Both the position numbers and the translations under genes were made by a program. Shown piece by piece: positions 17,343-27,024 of a stretch of DNA of 64,000 bases. How positions within the stretch are numbered: the stretch's first letter is position 1; the number at the start of each line of letters is the position of its first letter. This stretch comes from Chryseobacterium herbae (GTDB lineage Bacteria; Bacteroidota; Bacteroidia; Flavobacteriales; Weeksellaceae): assembly GCF_025154075.1 (NCBI RefSeq), contig NZ_JAOAMU010000004.1:124001-188000 (forward strand), in the 5' to 3' direction. The notes beneath the pieces were generated by a model. The model saw nothing but the letters and a program-made list of their open reading frames with translations. It was not told the origin of the DNA and searched no databases.

Positions 17343-17852
17343 TTAAGCTGTTGCAGCCGGTACAAAAACTCTCTGAGACAATTCCTGGTCAAAAAGATAT
17401 AATGCAGATGGATTGTCGCAAACCATCTTGATTTTTGTAACGTACTGTGAAGCGCTGGCTTCTTCTTCTACCTGCTCGTTGATGAACCACTGCATGAAAG
17501 AAGTTGTCGCAAAATCACCTTCGTCGTTTGCATTTTTTACGATGTTAAAGATGCTTCTTGTTACTTTTTTCTCGTGCTCCAGAGCTTTTTCGAAGATATC
17601 TGTTGCATTTTCGAATTCATGAGGAGGTTTTGCAATCTCTCCGATGATGATGTCTCCGCCTACGTCATTTAAAAAGTCAAACATTTTATCTGCGTGCATC
17701 AATTCTTCTTTGCTCTGAACTCTGAAGTAATTCGCAATCCCGTCAAGATCTTTTCCTGAAAACCAGGCAGACATTGAAAGGTAATATTGTGCAGCATATT
17801 GTTCGTGAGCTATCTGTTCGTTAATTAACGTTGCAATTTTTTCGCTGATCAT
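17343..17852 (-). CDS. ftnA: Ferritin
   Basis: A 169-residue iron-storage protein forming a 24-subunit shell that oxidises Fe(II) and stores Fe(III). The ferroxidase ligands match bacterial FtnA positions exactly: Glu17, Glu50, His53, Glu94, Gln127 and Glu130, with Tyr24 nearby. Full length, cytosolic, no signal peptide. A promoter matching TTTG/N19/TATTTTTG lies just upstream at 17870-17900. It is a single-gene unit closed by a very strong terminator. Confidence 0.95.
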   Translation of the reverse strand: MISEKIATLINEQIAHEQYAAQYYLSMSAWFSGKDLDGIANYFRVQSKEELMHADKMFDFLNDVGGDIIIGEIAKPPHEFENATDIFEKALEHEKKVTRSIFNIVKNANDEGDFATTSFMQWFINEQVEEEASASQYVTKIKMVCDNPSALYLFDQELSQRVFVPAATA

Positions 17853-17869
17853 AAGTATAAATTTATATT

Positions 17870-17900
17870 CAAAAATAAGGAATAAAAGCCCGAAATCAAA
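17870..17900 (-). promoter_or_regulatory. Bacteroidota promoter of ferritin
   Basis: On the minus strand TTTG (17897-17900) and TATTTTTG (17870-17877) are 19 bases apart, a full match to the consensus. It is 18 bases before the ferritin ATG. Confidence 0.72.
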
Positions 17901-17978
17901 AGTTTTAATGAAATTTAATACAAAAAGGACGGGTATTTCCCCATCCTTCTCACATTAAAAAATCAAAATTACGAACTG

Positions 17979-18428
17979 TTATTTAGCTTCCGGAGCTGCA
18001 GTGTTCATTGGCTTCTTCATCATTTTCCCATCCTTCATTGCCGTCTTTCTCTGCTCCATTTTAGCTTTTCTGTCGGCCTGCCATTTATCATACTGATCAG
18101 GAGTAAGAATCTTCTTCATATCGGCATCCATTTGAGCTCTTTTAGTTTTCATATCCTCCATTTTTGCCTGTCTTGCTTCTTTGTTCTTATCGAAGTCGGC
18201 TTTCATTTCAGACTTTCTTTTTTCATGAAGGCTTTTTATCTGTGCAACCTGAGAGTCGTTCAGATTCAGATCTTTTTTCATTTCATCAAGGTGCTTCTGG
18301 TGCTTCTGCTCCATTTTCTGGTGCATCTCTGCTTTTCTTGCTTCTTTGTCCTGTGGAGTTGTTGTCTGTTGCGCCATGGCAAGACCTCCTATTCCGATAA
18401 ATGCTATTGCTAAAACTAGTTTTTTCAT
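17979..18428 (-). CDS. Spy/CpxP-like (LTxxQ) periplasmic protein
   Basis: A 149-residue exported protein with signal peptide MKKLVLAIAFIGIGGLAMAQ. The mature protein is almost entirely helical, charged and rich in Lys/Met/Glu. It has two LTxxQ-like motifs, LNLNDSQ (near 52) and ILTPDQYDKW (near 107). This matches the Spy/CpxP family of periplasmic chaperone-like stress proteins and Bacteroidota DUF4890-like proteins. It probably binds unfolded envelope proteins or metals. The neighbours suggest no operon. Confidence 0.8.
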   Translation of the reverse strand: MKKLVLAIAFIGIGGLAMAQQTTTPQDKEARKAEMHQKMEQKHQKHLDEMKKDLNLNDSQVAQIKSLHEKRKSEMKADFDKNKEARQAKMEDMKTKRAQMDADMKKILTPDQYDKWQADRKAKMEQRKTAMKDGKMMKKPMNTAAPEAK

Positions 18429-18546
18429 CTTAAAAAATATTTAATTAATTGTTATACATATCTTTGATTATTAGTTAAAAGATAAGTTAAACCGAAATAT
18501 TCATAAAAAATGTTAAATTATACTATTAAAATAATAAAATTGAAAA

Positions 18547-18578
18547 ATAAAAAAGGACAGATCCTAAAACCTGTCCTT
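18547..18578 (-). terminator. Hairpin terminator
   Basis: AAGGACAG pairs with CTGTCCTT around a 10-base loop. On the minus strand a T-run follows. It ends the GGFR-repeat protein gene. Confidence 0.8.
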
Positions 18579-18606
18579 CACACCACTTAAATATAATATA
18601 TGAAAA

Positions 18607-19578
18607 TTATTTATTGCTTACCAGATTGCCTCTGAAACCACCCCCATTGCTGTTCTGTGATCTCGAAGGCTGACTTTCAGATCTTGAGCTTCCTCCATTT
18701 CCTCTGAATCCTCCGCTGTTATTTTCTCTTCGTGGAGCACTTTCTCTTTTCACTTCACCGCTTCCTCTGAAGCCTCCATTATTTCCTAATTCTCTTGTCC
18801 CGTTATTTTCAGAACTTCCTCTGAAACCACCATTGTTTCTTTCTCTATTGTTTTCGTTACGGAAACCTCCTGAGTTTTCAGATCTTCTGTCATTATTTCC
18901 AGCCTGATTTCTGAAACCTCCGGAATTACTGCCATCTCTTACCGGTCCTCTGAATCCGTTATTCGGTCTATCGCTGGTACGGATCACATTAAAGGTTGGG
19001 TTATCCATTCTGCGGAATCTTGATCTGTCTACTCTGTACACATTGATATTTACATTTCTGTACCTCGGCATTACGGCATATCTTGGCACATAATACGTTC
19101 TTCTGTAATTCTGGAAGTAAACGATCGGGCTTGATCCACGGTAATAATTGTTTTGGAAAACAACAAATACCCTTGGTCCTAAAATTCTTTCCAACGCATA
19201 GAATCTGTCATAATACCATCTGTCCGGGTTATATTTGTAAAAATTATCCCATGTAGAGAAATTCACATATAAATTATTCAGACTCATGATCTGGTCCATT
19301 TGCCAACGGTTCAGTCTGTTTTCCCTGAAGAAGACATTCCAGTTGATATTGGTGACACTGTTTCTGTAATCATTGTAATATCCCTGATAGTAATCGCCTG
19401 GATAATAGTCCTGCGGATAGTTGTAATAATAATCGTCCGGGAAATAATTCCTGTCATCTTCATCGGTATAGCCTCCGTTCTGGTAATACCCGTCATCTCC
19501 CCATCCGTTATTTGGATACTGCTGGGCGGAAGACAAAGCTGCCAGTCCCAAGGCAAATCCCAAAAGTATTTTTTTCAT
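18607..19578 (-). CDS. Secreted protein with GGFR repeats
   Basis: A 323-residue protein with signal peptide MKKILLGFALGLAALSSAQ. Residues 20-70 are extremely Tyr/Asp-rich (YYYNYPQDYYPGDYYQGYY). A structured middle (about 75-190) contains WQMDQIMSLNNLYVNF and RVFVVFQNNYYRG. The C-terminal third is disordered: six GGFR units plus one NGFRG, in Asn/Ser/Arg-rich spacers. Arg-Gly-Phe repeats of this kind suggest binding to nucleic acid or polyanion, or phase separation at the surface, but no function is known. A similar architecture (tyrosine-rich then repeat) is seen in other flavobacterial secreted proteins. Confidence 0.8.
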   Translation of the reverse strand: MKKILLGFALGLAALSSAQQYPNNGWGDDGYYQNGGYTDEDDRNYFPDDYYYNYPQDYYPGDYYQGYYNDYRNSVTNINWNVFFRENRLNRWQMDQIMSLNNLYVNFSTWDNFYKYNPDRWYYDRFYALERILGPRVFVVFQNNYYRGSSPIVYFQNYRRTYYVPRYAVMPRYRNVNINVYRVDRSRFRRMDNPTFNVIRTSDRPNNGFRGPVRDGSNSGGFRNQAGNNDRRSENSGGFRNENNRERNNGGFRGSSENNGTRELGNNGGFRGSGEVKRESAPRRENNSGGFRGNGGSSRSESQPSRSQNSNGGGFRGNLVSNK

Positions 19579-19641
19579 CTCTATAGTCGTTAATTGGTTA
19601 GTATATAGTAGAATATCTCTATTCTATCTTTTGGATATAAA

Positions 19642-19680
19642 TAAAAAAAAGAAGTTAAATCCTAAGATCAAACTTCTTTT
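19642..19680 (-). terminator. Hairpin terminator of malQ
   Basis: AAAAGAAGTT (19647-19656) and AACTTCTTTT (19671-19680) form a ten-pair stem. The minus strand continues with a long T-run. Confidence 0.8.
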
Positions 19681-19717
19681 AATTTATCGTTAACCAATTG
19701 ATAATCAAATGTTAAAT

Positions 19718-22372
19718 TTACGCTCTTCCACTATCTTTTATCCAATAAGCGATTTTTTCATTGAATTCTTTCATTCCTTTCAGATCCTCAAGGTTCAGAT
19801 GCATTCTGTAACGCCAGTAGTGTGGAAAAACCGCAGGATTATTGATCCTTTCATTATCTACATTCGGATTGGTAAGTTCCGGATCAGTCGCTAGAAACTC
19901 CTGAATCGGGAAAATAGCCAGCATCGCATCATTGTAAAGATGTTGTTTCATGATAATTTCAGCTAAGTGAGAATCCATTTCTTCAGGGGCTTTTCCATAT
20001 TGGATCAGCTGCTGGTTAAAATATTTTTGGGTCAAAGCCGGATCTTCTTTCCACCATTGTCTCAGTGTAGAGCTGTCATGGGAAGAAGCCGTGACCACAT
20101 TCATATAATCTGCATTTTTAGGATTATAAAACGGAATATTATCTGACGGCATACGCTGAACTTTTAACGCGATAATCGCCAGCTCATCCATTGCCACAGG
20201 GACACATGTTGGAACCATTCCAAGGTCTTCCCCACAGATCAGCATTTTTGTAGCATTCAGAATAACCGGAAGCTTTTCCATTGCTTTTTCATACCACAGA
20301 TGATCCTGTCTTCTGAAGAAATAGTCGTGGTATAGGTCATAGATTGCTTTTTGCTCCCATTCAGGAAGATATTGATAAGAATCTGTATTGTAAACGTTAA
20401 ATCTTGGATGATAGACCGTTTCTCCATTTCTCTCTTCAGCCAGGAATAAAACATTGGCACAGAGTGAAACCAGTTTTTCTTCAATAGCACCTTTTGGATT
20501 CTTTTTGAAAAAATCGGTTAATTTTCTCTGGGTATCGAATTCTTCTTTAAATGAATAGGTCCCATCATTATTATTGTTAATAAATTCAAGCGCAGCGCTA
20601 CTCTCTTCACCGAAATATTTCCACAGAATTTTATCATTGATGAAAGGCTTGCAATACCGGTTAAAATCAAACGGAATATGTCTGGCTTTAAATTCATCCA
20701 CAACAATCGGAACAGCAGGATAAAAATACCCTAAAATCCCCTGTGTAGCAGATATTGGCATTCTCCAGATCCTGAAAAATCCTAAAATATGATCGATTCT
20801 CATCGCATCGAAATACTGTTCCAATGCTTTAAATCTGTTTTTCCACCATCGGTAGTCGTCTTCCTTCATCGCTTCCCAGTTGTATGTCGGGAATTCCCAG
20901 TTTTGCCCCAGTTCTGTAAATTGATCCGGCGGTGCTCCGGCCTGGAAATCCATTCCGAAAAGTTCAGGTTCTGTCCAGGCTTCTACAGAATGCCTGTAAA
21001 TACCAATCGGAAGGTCACCTTTCAATGAAACACCTAAACTGTGGGTATAATCTACAGCATCTTTCAGCTGTAAGTGAAGCTGATATTGCACCCATGCATG
21101 AAGCATCGAAGCATCATAATCTTTACTTTTTACGGCAAAGAATTGTGAAATTTTACCAGCAATATATTTCTTGTGGGTTTTCCAGTCGTTGAAGTTTGGC
21201 GTTTTATATTTATCCCTCAACACACAAAAAGCGGCATAAGGAACCAGCCAGTGCTCATTATCTTTTATAAATTTTTTGAAGCCTCTGTCTTTATAGATTT
21301 TTTCTTTTTCTGCATTGAAAACTGTTTTTAAAAATTTCCATTTGCCGGCAATTACTTTTTCATAATCAATCAAGTCCAAAGCATTTAATGCCTCTTTCTC
21401 AGACTGATACTCAGAAACTAATTCTTTCGGCAAAGGAAAATCAAGGTTTTCCAGTGAAATATACTGCGGATGCAGTGCATAAACAGAAACAGCCGCGTAA
21501 GGGTAAGAATCCGTCCAGGAATAATTGGCCGTGGTATCGTTAATCGGAAGAATCTGGATAATTCCAAGATTGGTTTCACGGGTCCAGTCAGCGAGGTTTT
21601 TAAGATCTGAAAATTCTCCAACTCCTAAACCATTCTCACTTCTCAAAGAAAAGACAGGAACCGCTACTCCGGCATCATGATACATCTGATAGGACCTGAA
21701 CTTAAAATAATGATTGGAAACAATCTGCAGGACATCCGGAAGCGGATTGGCAAGGGTAAACCTGTTTTCACCAGTCTCCACATCAATCACTCTTCCTTCT
21801 TTTAAATCGTAAAGACAATATTTAAACTGAATAAATTCGTTCTCAGGAATTTCAACGGAAGCTTCCCAGATTCCAAAATCGGTCTGCGAAAGATGGATCG
21901 CTTTTTCGTAATTCCAGTTTCCCAGAGATGCCGTACTGCCGAACAGTGCAATTTTCCAGTCCGGGTTATAAACAGGCGCTTCTATTCTGAATAAATGGGT
22001 GTGCTTTTTTAAAACCGTCGCTTTTTCAGGAACAAACTGATTGAGCTTATTATAAAGAATTTTATTGTTTAAATAGTTTTCAGGAAAATTCTTATTACTC
22101 CATTCATCGAAAATAATAAACTCCTTGTAGTTATGTGGAAAATTAAGATGATGCAGGACAAATTCTTCTCTGAGGATATTTCCTTTTTCGTCTGAAACCT
22201 GGTATTTATATGAAACTGATTTTGAGAAATAATCTACCTCACATTTCCAAATGCCGTTTTCTGCATAAAATAGGGTATGAGTCTGGACAGCAGCTCCTTT
22301 ATCATCTACAATCAACAGCTGCAGATTCTGCCCGGCCTTTGCATTATATCCTACATTAAAGTATAACTTCAT
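19718..22372 (-). CDS. malQ: 4-alpha-glucanotransferase with N-terminal starch-binding domains
   Basis: An 884-residue GH77 disproportionating enzyme that transfers alpha-1,4-glucan segments in glycogen or maltodextrin metabolism. Two CBM20-type starch-binding modules occupy about 1-110 and 120-225 (the second with FGSTASLGNWNYEKAI). The GH77 barrel follows. The catalytic nucleophile is Asp527 in MRIDHILGFFRIW and the acid/base is Glu715 in ICGEDLGMVP. The domain layout resembles plant DPE2 and bacterial long MalQ. No signal peptide. A terminator follows at 19642. The gene stands alone. Confidence 0.93.
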   Translation of the reverse strand: MKLYFNVGYNAKAGQNLQLLIVDDKGAAVQTHTLFYAENGIWKCEVDYFSKSVSYKYQVSDEKGNILREEFVLHHLNFPHNYKEFIIFDEWSNKNFPENYLNNKILYNKLNQFVPEKATVLKKHTHLFRIEAPVYNPDWKIALFGSTASLGNWNYEKAIHLSQTDFGIWEASVEIPENEFIQFKYCLYDLKEGRVIDVETGENRFTLANPLPDVLQIVSNHYFKFRSYQMYHDAGVAVPVFSLRSENGLGVGEFSDLKNLADWTRETNLGIIQILPINDTTANYSWTDSYPYAAVSVYALHPQYISLENLDFPLPKELVSEYQSEKEALNALDLIDYEKVIAGKWKFLKTVFNAEKEKIYKDRGFKKFIKDNEHWLVPYAAFCVLRDKYKTPNFNDWKTHKKYIAGKISQFFAVKSKDYDASMLHAWVQYQLHLQLKDAVDYTHSLGVSLKGDLPIGIYRHSVEAWTEPELFGMDFQAGAPPDQFTELGQNWEFPTYNWEAMKEDDYRWWKNRFKALEQYFDAMRIDHILGFFRIWRMPISATQGILGYFYPAVPIVVDEFKARHIPFDFNRYCKPFINDKILWKYFGEESSAALEFINNNNDGTYSFKEEFDTQRKLTDFFKKNPKGAIEEKLVSLCANVLFLAEERNGETVYHPRFNVYNTDSYQYLPEWEQKAIYDLYHDYFFRRQDHLWYEKAMEKLPVILNATKMLICGEDLGMVPTCVPVAMDELAIIALKVQRMPSDNIPFYNPKNADYMNVVTASSHDSSTLRQWWKEDPALTQKYFNQQLIQYGKAPEEMDSHLAEIIMKQHLYNDAMLAIFPIQEFLATDPELTNPNVDNERINNPAVFPHYWRYRMHLNLEDLKGMKEFNEKIAYWIKDSGRA

Positions 22373-22442
22373 CTATATTTTTTTATAAAAATACATTTTA
22401 ATATCGAAAAATAAAACTTATTGAAGATCAAATAATCATTAA

Positions 22443-22474
22443 AAAACCTTTCCAAAACAAGTTGAAAAGGTTTT
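22443..22474 (-). terminator. Hairpin terminator
   Basis: AAAACCTTT pairs with AAAGGTTTT, followed on the minus strand by T-rich sequence. It ends the T9SS protein gene. Confidence 0.75.
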
Positions 22475-22521
22475 AAATTTTAACAAGGTTTAATAAAATA
22501 TTTATCTTTAATTTAAACCCA

Positions 22522-23688
22522 TTATTTCGTAACCAGGATCTTTTTGTTCAGTAAAGCTTTACCGGATTCATCTGTAATATTGACAATGTACGCTCCGTTG
22601 ACAAGACTTTTCAAATAGACCTGCTGATTGAGTGAACCGTCTTTTACGGACAGTTTCTGTTTCATCACATTTTTTCCGGAAATATCGAAAACATTCAGGT
22701 GAATATTTCCTTTTATCTTTTGATCATTGACATTGATGTTAATGAAATGTTCATCTACTTTCGTCGGATAGATATCGATATTCGCCAATGCATTGGCTGA
22801 AGTCGCTCTGTCATTGGCAAAATATTTACTCGCCAGGTCGTAAATATGTGGTTTTTCTCCACCAGGAAGCACTTTGGCCTGAAGGGTATTTAAATCTACT
22901 TCATACAAACTGTCTCCTTTAGCACTGGCGACCACTACTTTCCCGCTGGCATTAACTGCAGATCCGTTTACTGAATAATTTTCAGGAAGACCGGAGATCT
23001 TACCTACAAATTTCGCTTTCAGTTCTTTGGGCACCACTTTAAAGACATTTCCAGAAGCCGAAAAAACATAGAAATTATTGTCAGCATCCGCAATCATATC
23101 ACCTCCGAAGCCTGTTTCAAGAGCTGTGAATGAATTCTTTCCGTTGGAAGCATCATCTTTAATAATCCCAAGATCATTAACGGTGTACTGGCTGCCTTTT
23201 CTGCTGATTTGCAAAAGTTGTGATCCAGCGTTGTTCAGGGCATAAATATTTCCGTCATATCCAGCGGTCATTCTGGTGATATGAGAATTGATATCGCACG
23301 ATGTTACTTTGGCAAAAGTATTTTCTACCAGCGTAATTTCCTTTGTCTTCGCATTCAAAATATAAATATTGGACGAAAACATCGGCATATATACCAGGTT
23401 ATTGTTCATCGGATCATAAGCCAGAGCCGCCATGGCAGTCGCCTGTGAGTGATTATAGGAATTTTTATCTTCAGACACGTTACCTTTTCTTTCCTGAGAA
23501 AATACTTTTGCCACAGCATCAGCTGCGAATAGTTTATCTCCTGAAGTGCCATTGGCCGCATCCATCACACGGAAATCACTGAAAACAATACTGGAAGTAT
23601 CTTTTCCGGCAATCGCGAAAAAATCCTGCTGTGCATAGGCGTTGGTACCTAACACAAGCAGGAAAAGAGGGAATAAATGTTTTTTCAT
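22522..23688 (-). CDS. T9SS-secreted protein with type A sorting domain
   Basis: A 388-residue protein exported by Sec (signal ending TNAYAQ) and then through the type IX system, whose C-terminal domain is visible in the last 75-80 residues. That domain contains FININVNDQKIKGNIHLNV, DISGKNVMKQ and a final SGKALLNKKILVTK, the usual beta-sandwich CTD. The central part shows repeated GNxY/YALNNAG-like strands, probably a beta-propeller (a gluconolactonase/NHL-like fold is possible). It may be released or anchored at the cell surface. Function unknown. Confidence 0.85.
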   Translation of the reverse strand: MKKHLFPLFLLVLGTNAYAQQDFFAIAGKDTSSIVFSDFRVMDAANGTSGDKLFAADAVAKVFSQERKGNVSEDKNSYNHSQATAMAALAYDPMNNNLVYMPMFSSNIYILNAKTKEITLVENTFAKVTSCDINSHITRMTAGYDGNIYALNNAGSQLLQISRKGSQYTVNDLGIIKDDASNGKNSFTALETGFGGDMIADADNNFYVFSASGNVFKVVPKELKAKFVGKISGLPENYSVNGSAVNASGKVVVASAKGDSLYEVDLNTLQAKVLPGGEKPHIYDLASKYFANDRATSANALANIDIYPTKVDEHFININVNDQKIKGNIHLNVFDISGKNVMKQKLSVKDGSLNQQVYLKSLVNGAYIVNITDESGKALLNKKILVTK

Positions 23689-24239
23689 ACAATGTAGAAT
23701 TTAGATTCGTAATGATTTTAGTATGACTAAGTTACATAATTTAAAAATGGAATCATAAAAAAATAGCAGTATTTACATACCATTTACAATCATTTAATCT
23801 AAACGTTGATATTTCGATAAATAATTTTTTTTTTAACACAAACAGCACAAATATTTTCACAAATGCCACTATTGAAAGACTGCAACATTCGTGTTATTGG
23901 TGAGAAAGATGAGTAGAATTTGTCTTTTTTAACGCAAAGAAAAACAAAGAATTGACTTTAATTACTTTAAAATAAGATAAACAAAGGCGTTTCACTTATT
24001 TCCGAAATACGATTTTTAGAATAAAATAAAGCCTTAAAATTTTTGCTGTTTTGTTTTACCAAAGATGGCCGGTTCTGCCGACGTGAGTGAGGTTTTCGGA
24101 TTAAATCTGCGAGAGATATAGAAAGAAATTACTGAAGTATGAACATAAAAAACTCCCGCAGATCACACAGATTACAACAGATTTTTATGAGCTGTAGAAT
24201 CTATATGAGCTGCGGGAGCTGTACTATTTATTTTTGAGG
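23689..24239. other. Intergenic stretch with weak dispersed repeats
   Basis: No gene is seen over about 550 bases. It holds a CACAAATATTTTCACAAATG-type near-repeat (about 23844-23866), an AACGCAAAGAAAAACAAAG stretch (about 23932) and the terminator-like hairpin of cysS at 24153-24218. The block at 24060-24110 is more G+C-rich than its surroundings and has no open frame of note. Confidence 0.5.
24153..24218 (-). terminator. Long-loop terminator of cysS
   Basis: CTCCCGCAG and CTGCGGGAG pair perfectly, with a T-run following on the minus strand. The unusually long 48-base loop contains a CACAGATTACA-type repeat, as if a short repeat had been inserted into a normal terminator. Confidence 0.6.
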
Positions 24240-25706
24240 TTAATTCAGAACGTAGGTGGTTCCGTCTCTTCCGTCTTTTAATTCGATGCCTTCAGCAAGC
24301 AGTTTGTCTCTGATCTGGTCTGACAGGTCGAAGTTTTTTGATTTTCTGGCCTGATTTCTCAGTTCAATCAAAACTTTTAAAGTCTGATCAAGCTTCTCGT
24401 TATTGTTTTCCTCAATATTCTGCAGTCCCAAAACATCGAATACAAAAGCATTCAGCGTTGTTTTTAAGTCTTCAAGATCTTCAGAAGAAATCGTTTCTTT
24501 CTCATCATTTAAAGCGAAAATATATTTTACAGCTTCAAATAAATGAGCGATCAGAATCGGAGAATTGAAATCATCATTTAGGGCATCATAAGCTTTAGTT
24601 TTCCACTCTTTAAGATCAAAACCGGACTGTTTTTCATTATCCGGAGTGATTGAGTTTAATACTTTAATAGCTTCCATTAATCTGATAAAACCTTTTTCGC
24701 TCGCAATCATCGCATCATTGGAAATATCCAGCACACTTCTGTAGTGCGCCTGCAGGAAGCAGAAACGTACGATGGTAGGATGGAAAGGTTTTTCAAAGAA
24801 ATCATTTTCACCTGTTACCAACTGCATCGGAAGGATATAATTTCCTGTAGATTTACTCATACGCTGGGAATTCATCGTCAGCATATTGGCATGCATCCAG
24901 TAATTCACCGGAGCCGTATCATTGCAGGCTTTCCCTTGTGCGATTTCACATTCGTGGTGTGGGAATTTCAAGTCCATTCCTCCACCGTGAATATCAAATT
25001 TTTCACCAAGATATTTTGTACTCATAGCAGTACATTCAAGGTGCCATCCCGGGAAACCTTCGCCCCAAGGGGAATTCCATCTCATAATATGAGCAGGAGA
25101 TGCTTTTTTCCATAGGGCAAAATCCTGTGGATTTTTCTTTTCGCCCTGTCCGTCAAGATCACGTGTATTGGCAAAAAGTTCTTCGATATTACGTTTTGAA
25201 AGTTCACCGTAGTTCAGTCCTCTGTTATTGTATTCCAAAACATCGAAATAGACAGAACCATTGCTTTCATAGGCAAAACCTCTTTCGATAAGCTTCTGTG
25301 TAAGCTCGATCTGCTCTACGATATGACCTGTAGCTGTAGGTTCGATATTGGGAGGAAGCAGGTTGAACATTTCCAAAACTTTATGAAAATCCACCGTATA
25401 TTTCTGTACGATTTCCATAGGTTCCAGCTTTTCCAGACGGGTTTGTTTTACGAATCTGTCATTATCGACATTTCCATCGTCTGTAAGGTGACCTGCATCA
25501 GTGATGTTTCTCACATATCTTACTTTATACCCTAAGTGGATCAAGGTACGATAGATAAAATCAAAGGAAAGGAAGGTTCTTACATTCCCTAAATGCACAT
25601 TGCTGTACACGGTAGGTCCGCAGACATACATTCCTACGTTTCCTTCTAAAATGGGTTTAAATATTTCTTTTTCTCCGGTAAGAGAGTTATATAATTTTAA
25701 TTGCAT
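24240..25706 (-). CDS. cysS: Cysteinyl-tRNA synthetase
   Basis: A 488-residue class I aminoacyl-tRNA synthetase that charges tRNA-Cys. Seen: the zinc and substrate Cys29 in MYVCGPTVY, the HIGH-class motif HLGN at 38-41, and the KMSKS-class motif RMSKS (Lys285). The N-terminal Rossmann domain and C-terminal DALR-like helical part are complete. Cytosolic. It is followed by a long-loop hairpin and preceded by a 120-base gap to the DinB gene. Confidence 0.97.
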   Translation of the reverse strand: MQLKLYNSLTGEKEIFKPILEGNVGMYVCGPTVYSNVHLGNVRTFLSFDFIYRTLIHLGYKVRYVRNITDAGHLTDDGNVDNDRFVKQTRLEKLEPMEIVQKYTVDFHKVLEMFNLLPPNIEPTATGHIVEQIELTQKLIERGFAYESNGSVYFDVLEYNNRGLNYGELSKRNIEELFANTRDLDGQGEKKNPQDFALWKKASPAHIMRWNSPWGEGFPGWHLECTAMSTKYLGEKFDIHGGGMDLKFPHHECEIAQGKACNDTAPVNYWMHANMLTMNSQRMSKSTGNYILPMQLVTGENDFFEKPFHPTIVRFCFLQAHYRSVLDISNDAMIASEKGFIRLMEAIKVLNSITPDNEKQSGFDLKEWKTKAYDALNDDFNSPILIAHLFEAVKYIFALNDEKETISSEDLEDLKTTLNAFVFDVLGLQNIEENNNEKLDQTLKVLIELRNQARKSKNFDLSDQIRDKLLAEGIELKDGRDGTTYVLN

Positions 25707-25827
25707 TTTTTTAAATTAAAAGATTCAATGATTAAAGGATTTAAAAATTAGTTAAAATAATTCTATCCACAACAAATAATCGTTGTGAGAAAAATTTTAT
25801 TTGAAACTTTTTTAAATATGACCATTA

Positions 25828-26259
25828 TTAAATTGCTTTTAAGTGATACTGAAGATGATCAATATAATCCTGGATAATATATTCCAGTGTGAAAGTCTGA
25901 GGAACCGTTTTTGTGGTGTCACAGGTTCTCTGCAAAGCTTCATCGGGAATATTTTCTACGGTATGCACAATCTGAAAATTCAACGATTTCCAAAGACCGA
26001 TGATCTCTGAAACCGGAATATTCTGATAATTCTGTGCTTTTACCCAAAAATCCTGATCATATACAATATTATCGTTTTCCTTATACTGAGTGACTACAAA
26101 TCGTCTGATATTACTGAGTGCGCTATCACAAAGATGGCCTAAAATTTCTTTTTTCGACCATTTTTCGGGTGAAATTTTATAGTTCCAATCTTCTTCAGAA
26201 ATAGCCTCAAATCTCTGAAGTTCGGCATTCACAATATTTTTAAGAATCTGATAGTTCAT
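25828..26259 (-). CDS. DinB-family protein
   Basis: A 143-residue four-helix-bundle protein of the DinB/YfiT superfamily. Features are LKNIVNAELQRFEAISEEDWNYKISPEKWSKKEILGHLCDSA at the N-terminal half and the closing IIQDYIDHLQYHLKAI helix, with His residues that commonly bind a metal. Some family members are thiol-S-transferases using bacillithiol or mycothiol (for example BstA). Because bshA is in this window this is a reasonable idea but is not demonstrated. It follows folE by seven bases, so the two are an operon. Confidence 0.75.
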   Translation of the reverse strand: MNYQILKNIVNAELQRFEAISEEDWNYKISPEKWSKKEILGHLCDSALSNIRRFVVTQYKENDNIVYDQDFWVKAQNYQNIPVSEIIGLWKSLNFQIVHTVENIPDEALQRTCDTTKTVPQTFTLEYIIQDYIDHLQYHLKAI

Positions 26260-26266
26260 CTGTTTA

Positions 26267-26935
26267 CTAATAATCTAATTTCGCATGACTTCCCACATAA
26301 TGCAGGAATTCCTGTCTTGTGATAGGATTGGTTCTGAAAATACCGCTCAATTCTGCCGTAATGGTAGAACTTGCCGTATCTTTTATTCCTCTGCAGTTCA
26401 CACACAAATGTTTTGCATCGATGATACAGGCTACATCTTTGGTGCCTAGTGCTTCTTTTAAGGCATCTACAATCTGCATCGTCAGTCTTTCCTGAACCTG
26501 CGGTCTTTTTGCATAATAATCCACAATCCTGTTGATCTTCGAAAGACCAATCACTTCACCATTTGAAATATAGGCTACATGGGCTCTTCCGATGATCGGC
26601 AGAAAGTGGTGTTCACAGAAAGAATACACGGTAATATCTTTTTCCACCAGCATCTGGCGGTATTTATATTTATTTGAAAATGTGGAAATTCCCGGCTTGT
26701 TTTCGGGAAGAAGACCTCCAAAAATTTCATTCACATACATTTTGGCAACACGCTTCGGAGAATCCTTTAAAGAATCATCCGTCATATCCATCCCCAGTGT
26801 TTCCATAATTTCACCGAAAAGTTCGGTAATTTTTTCTATTTTTTCCTGTGGCGATTTATCAAATGCATCTTTCCTAATAGGCGTATGTTCTTTTCCAGTG
26901 AAAATATCATCGTCGTTATCGGTAAAATCAACCAT
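26267..26935 (-). CDS. folE: GTP cyclohydrolase I
   Basis: A 222-residue enzyme making dihydroneopterin triphosphate from GTP, the first step of folate (and possibly other pteridine) synthesis. Diagnostic segments: SFCEHHFLPIIGRAHVAYI with the zinc Cys and His, GLSKINRIVDYYAKRPQVQERL, and the second zinc-binding part HLCVNCRG. It is full length and cytosolic. It is divergent from the plus-strand GNAT-fold gene and leads into the DinB gene. Confidence 0.97.
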   Translation of the reverse strand: MVDFTDNDDDIFTGKEHTPIRKDAFDKSPQEKIEKITELFGEIMETLGMDMTDDSLKDSPKRVAKMYVNEIFGGLLPENKPGISTFSNKYKYRQMLVEKDITVYSFCEHHFLPIIGRAHVAYISNGEVIGLSKINRIVDYYAKRPQVQERLTMQIVDALKEALGTKDVACIIDAKHLCVNCRGIKDTASSTITAELSGIFRTNPITRQEFLHYVGSHAKLDY

Positions 26936-27024
26936 TTTTATTTAATTTGCAACAAAAATACGGATAAAATCTGTTCATCGATTTCAATTTGAACGAAAAA
27001 CATTGTCCATTCTCAACTTAGCCT

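Noticed and set aside
18435..18475. TATCTTTG on the plus strand near 18462 as a promoter
   Set aside because: It faces away from the adjacent gene start on the minus strand and leads into no plus-strand gene.
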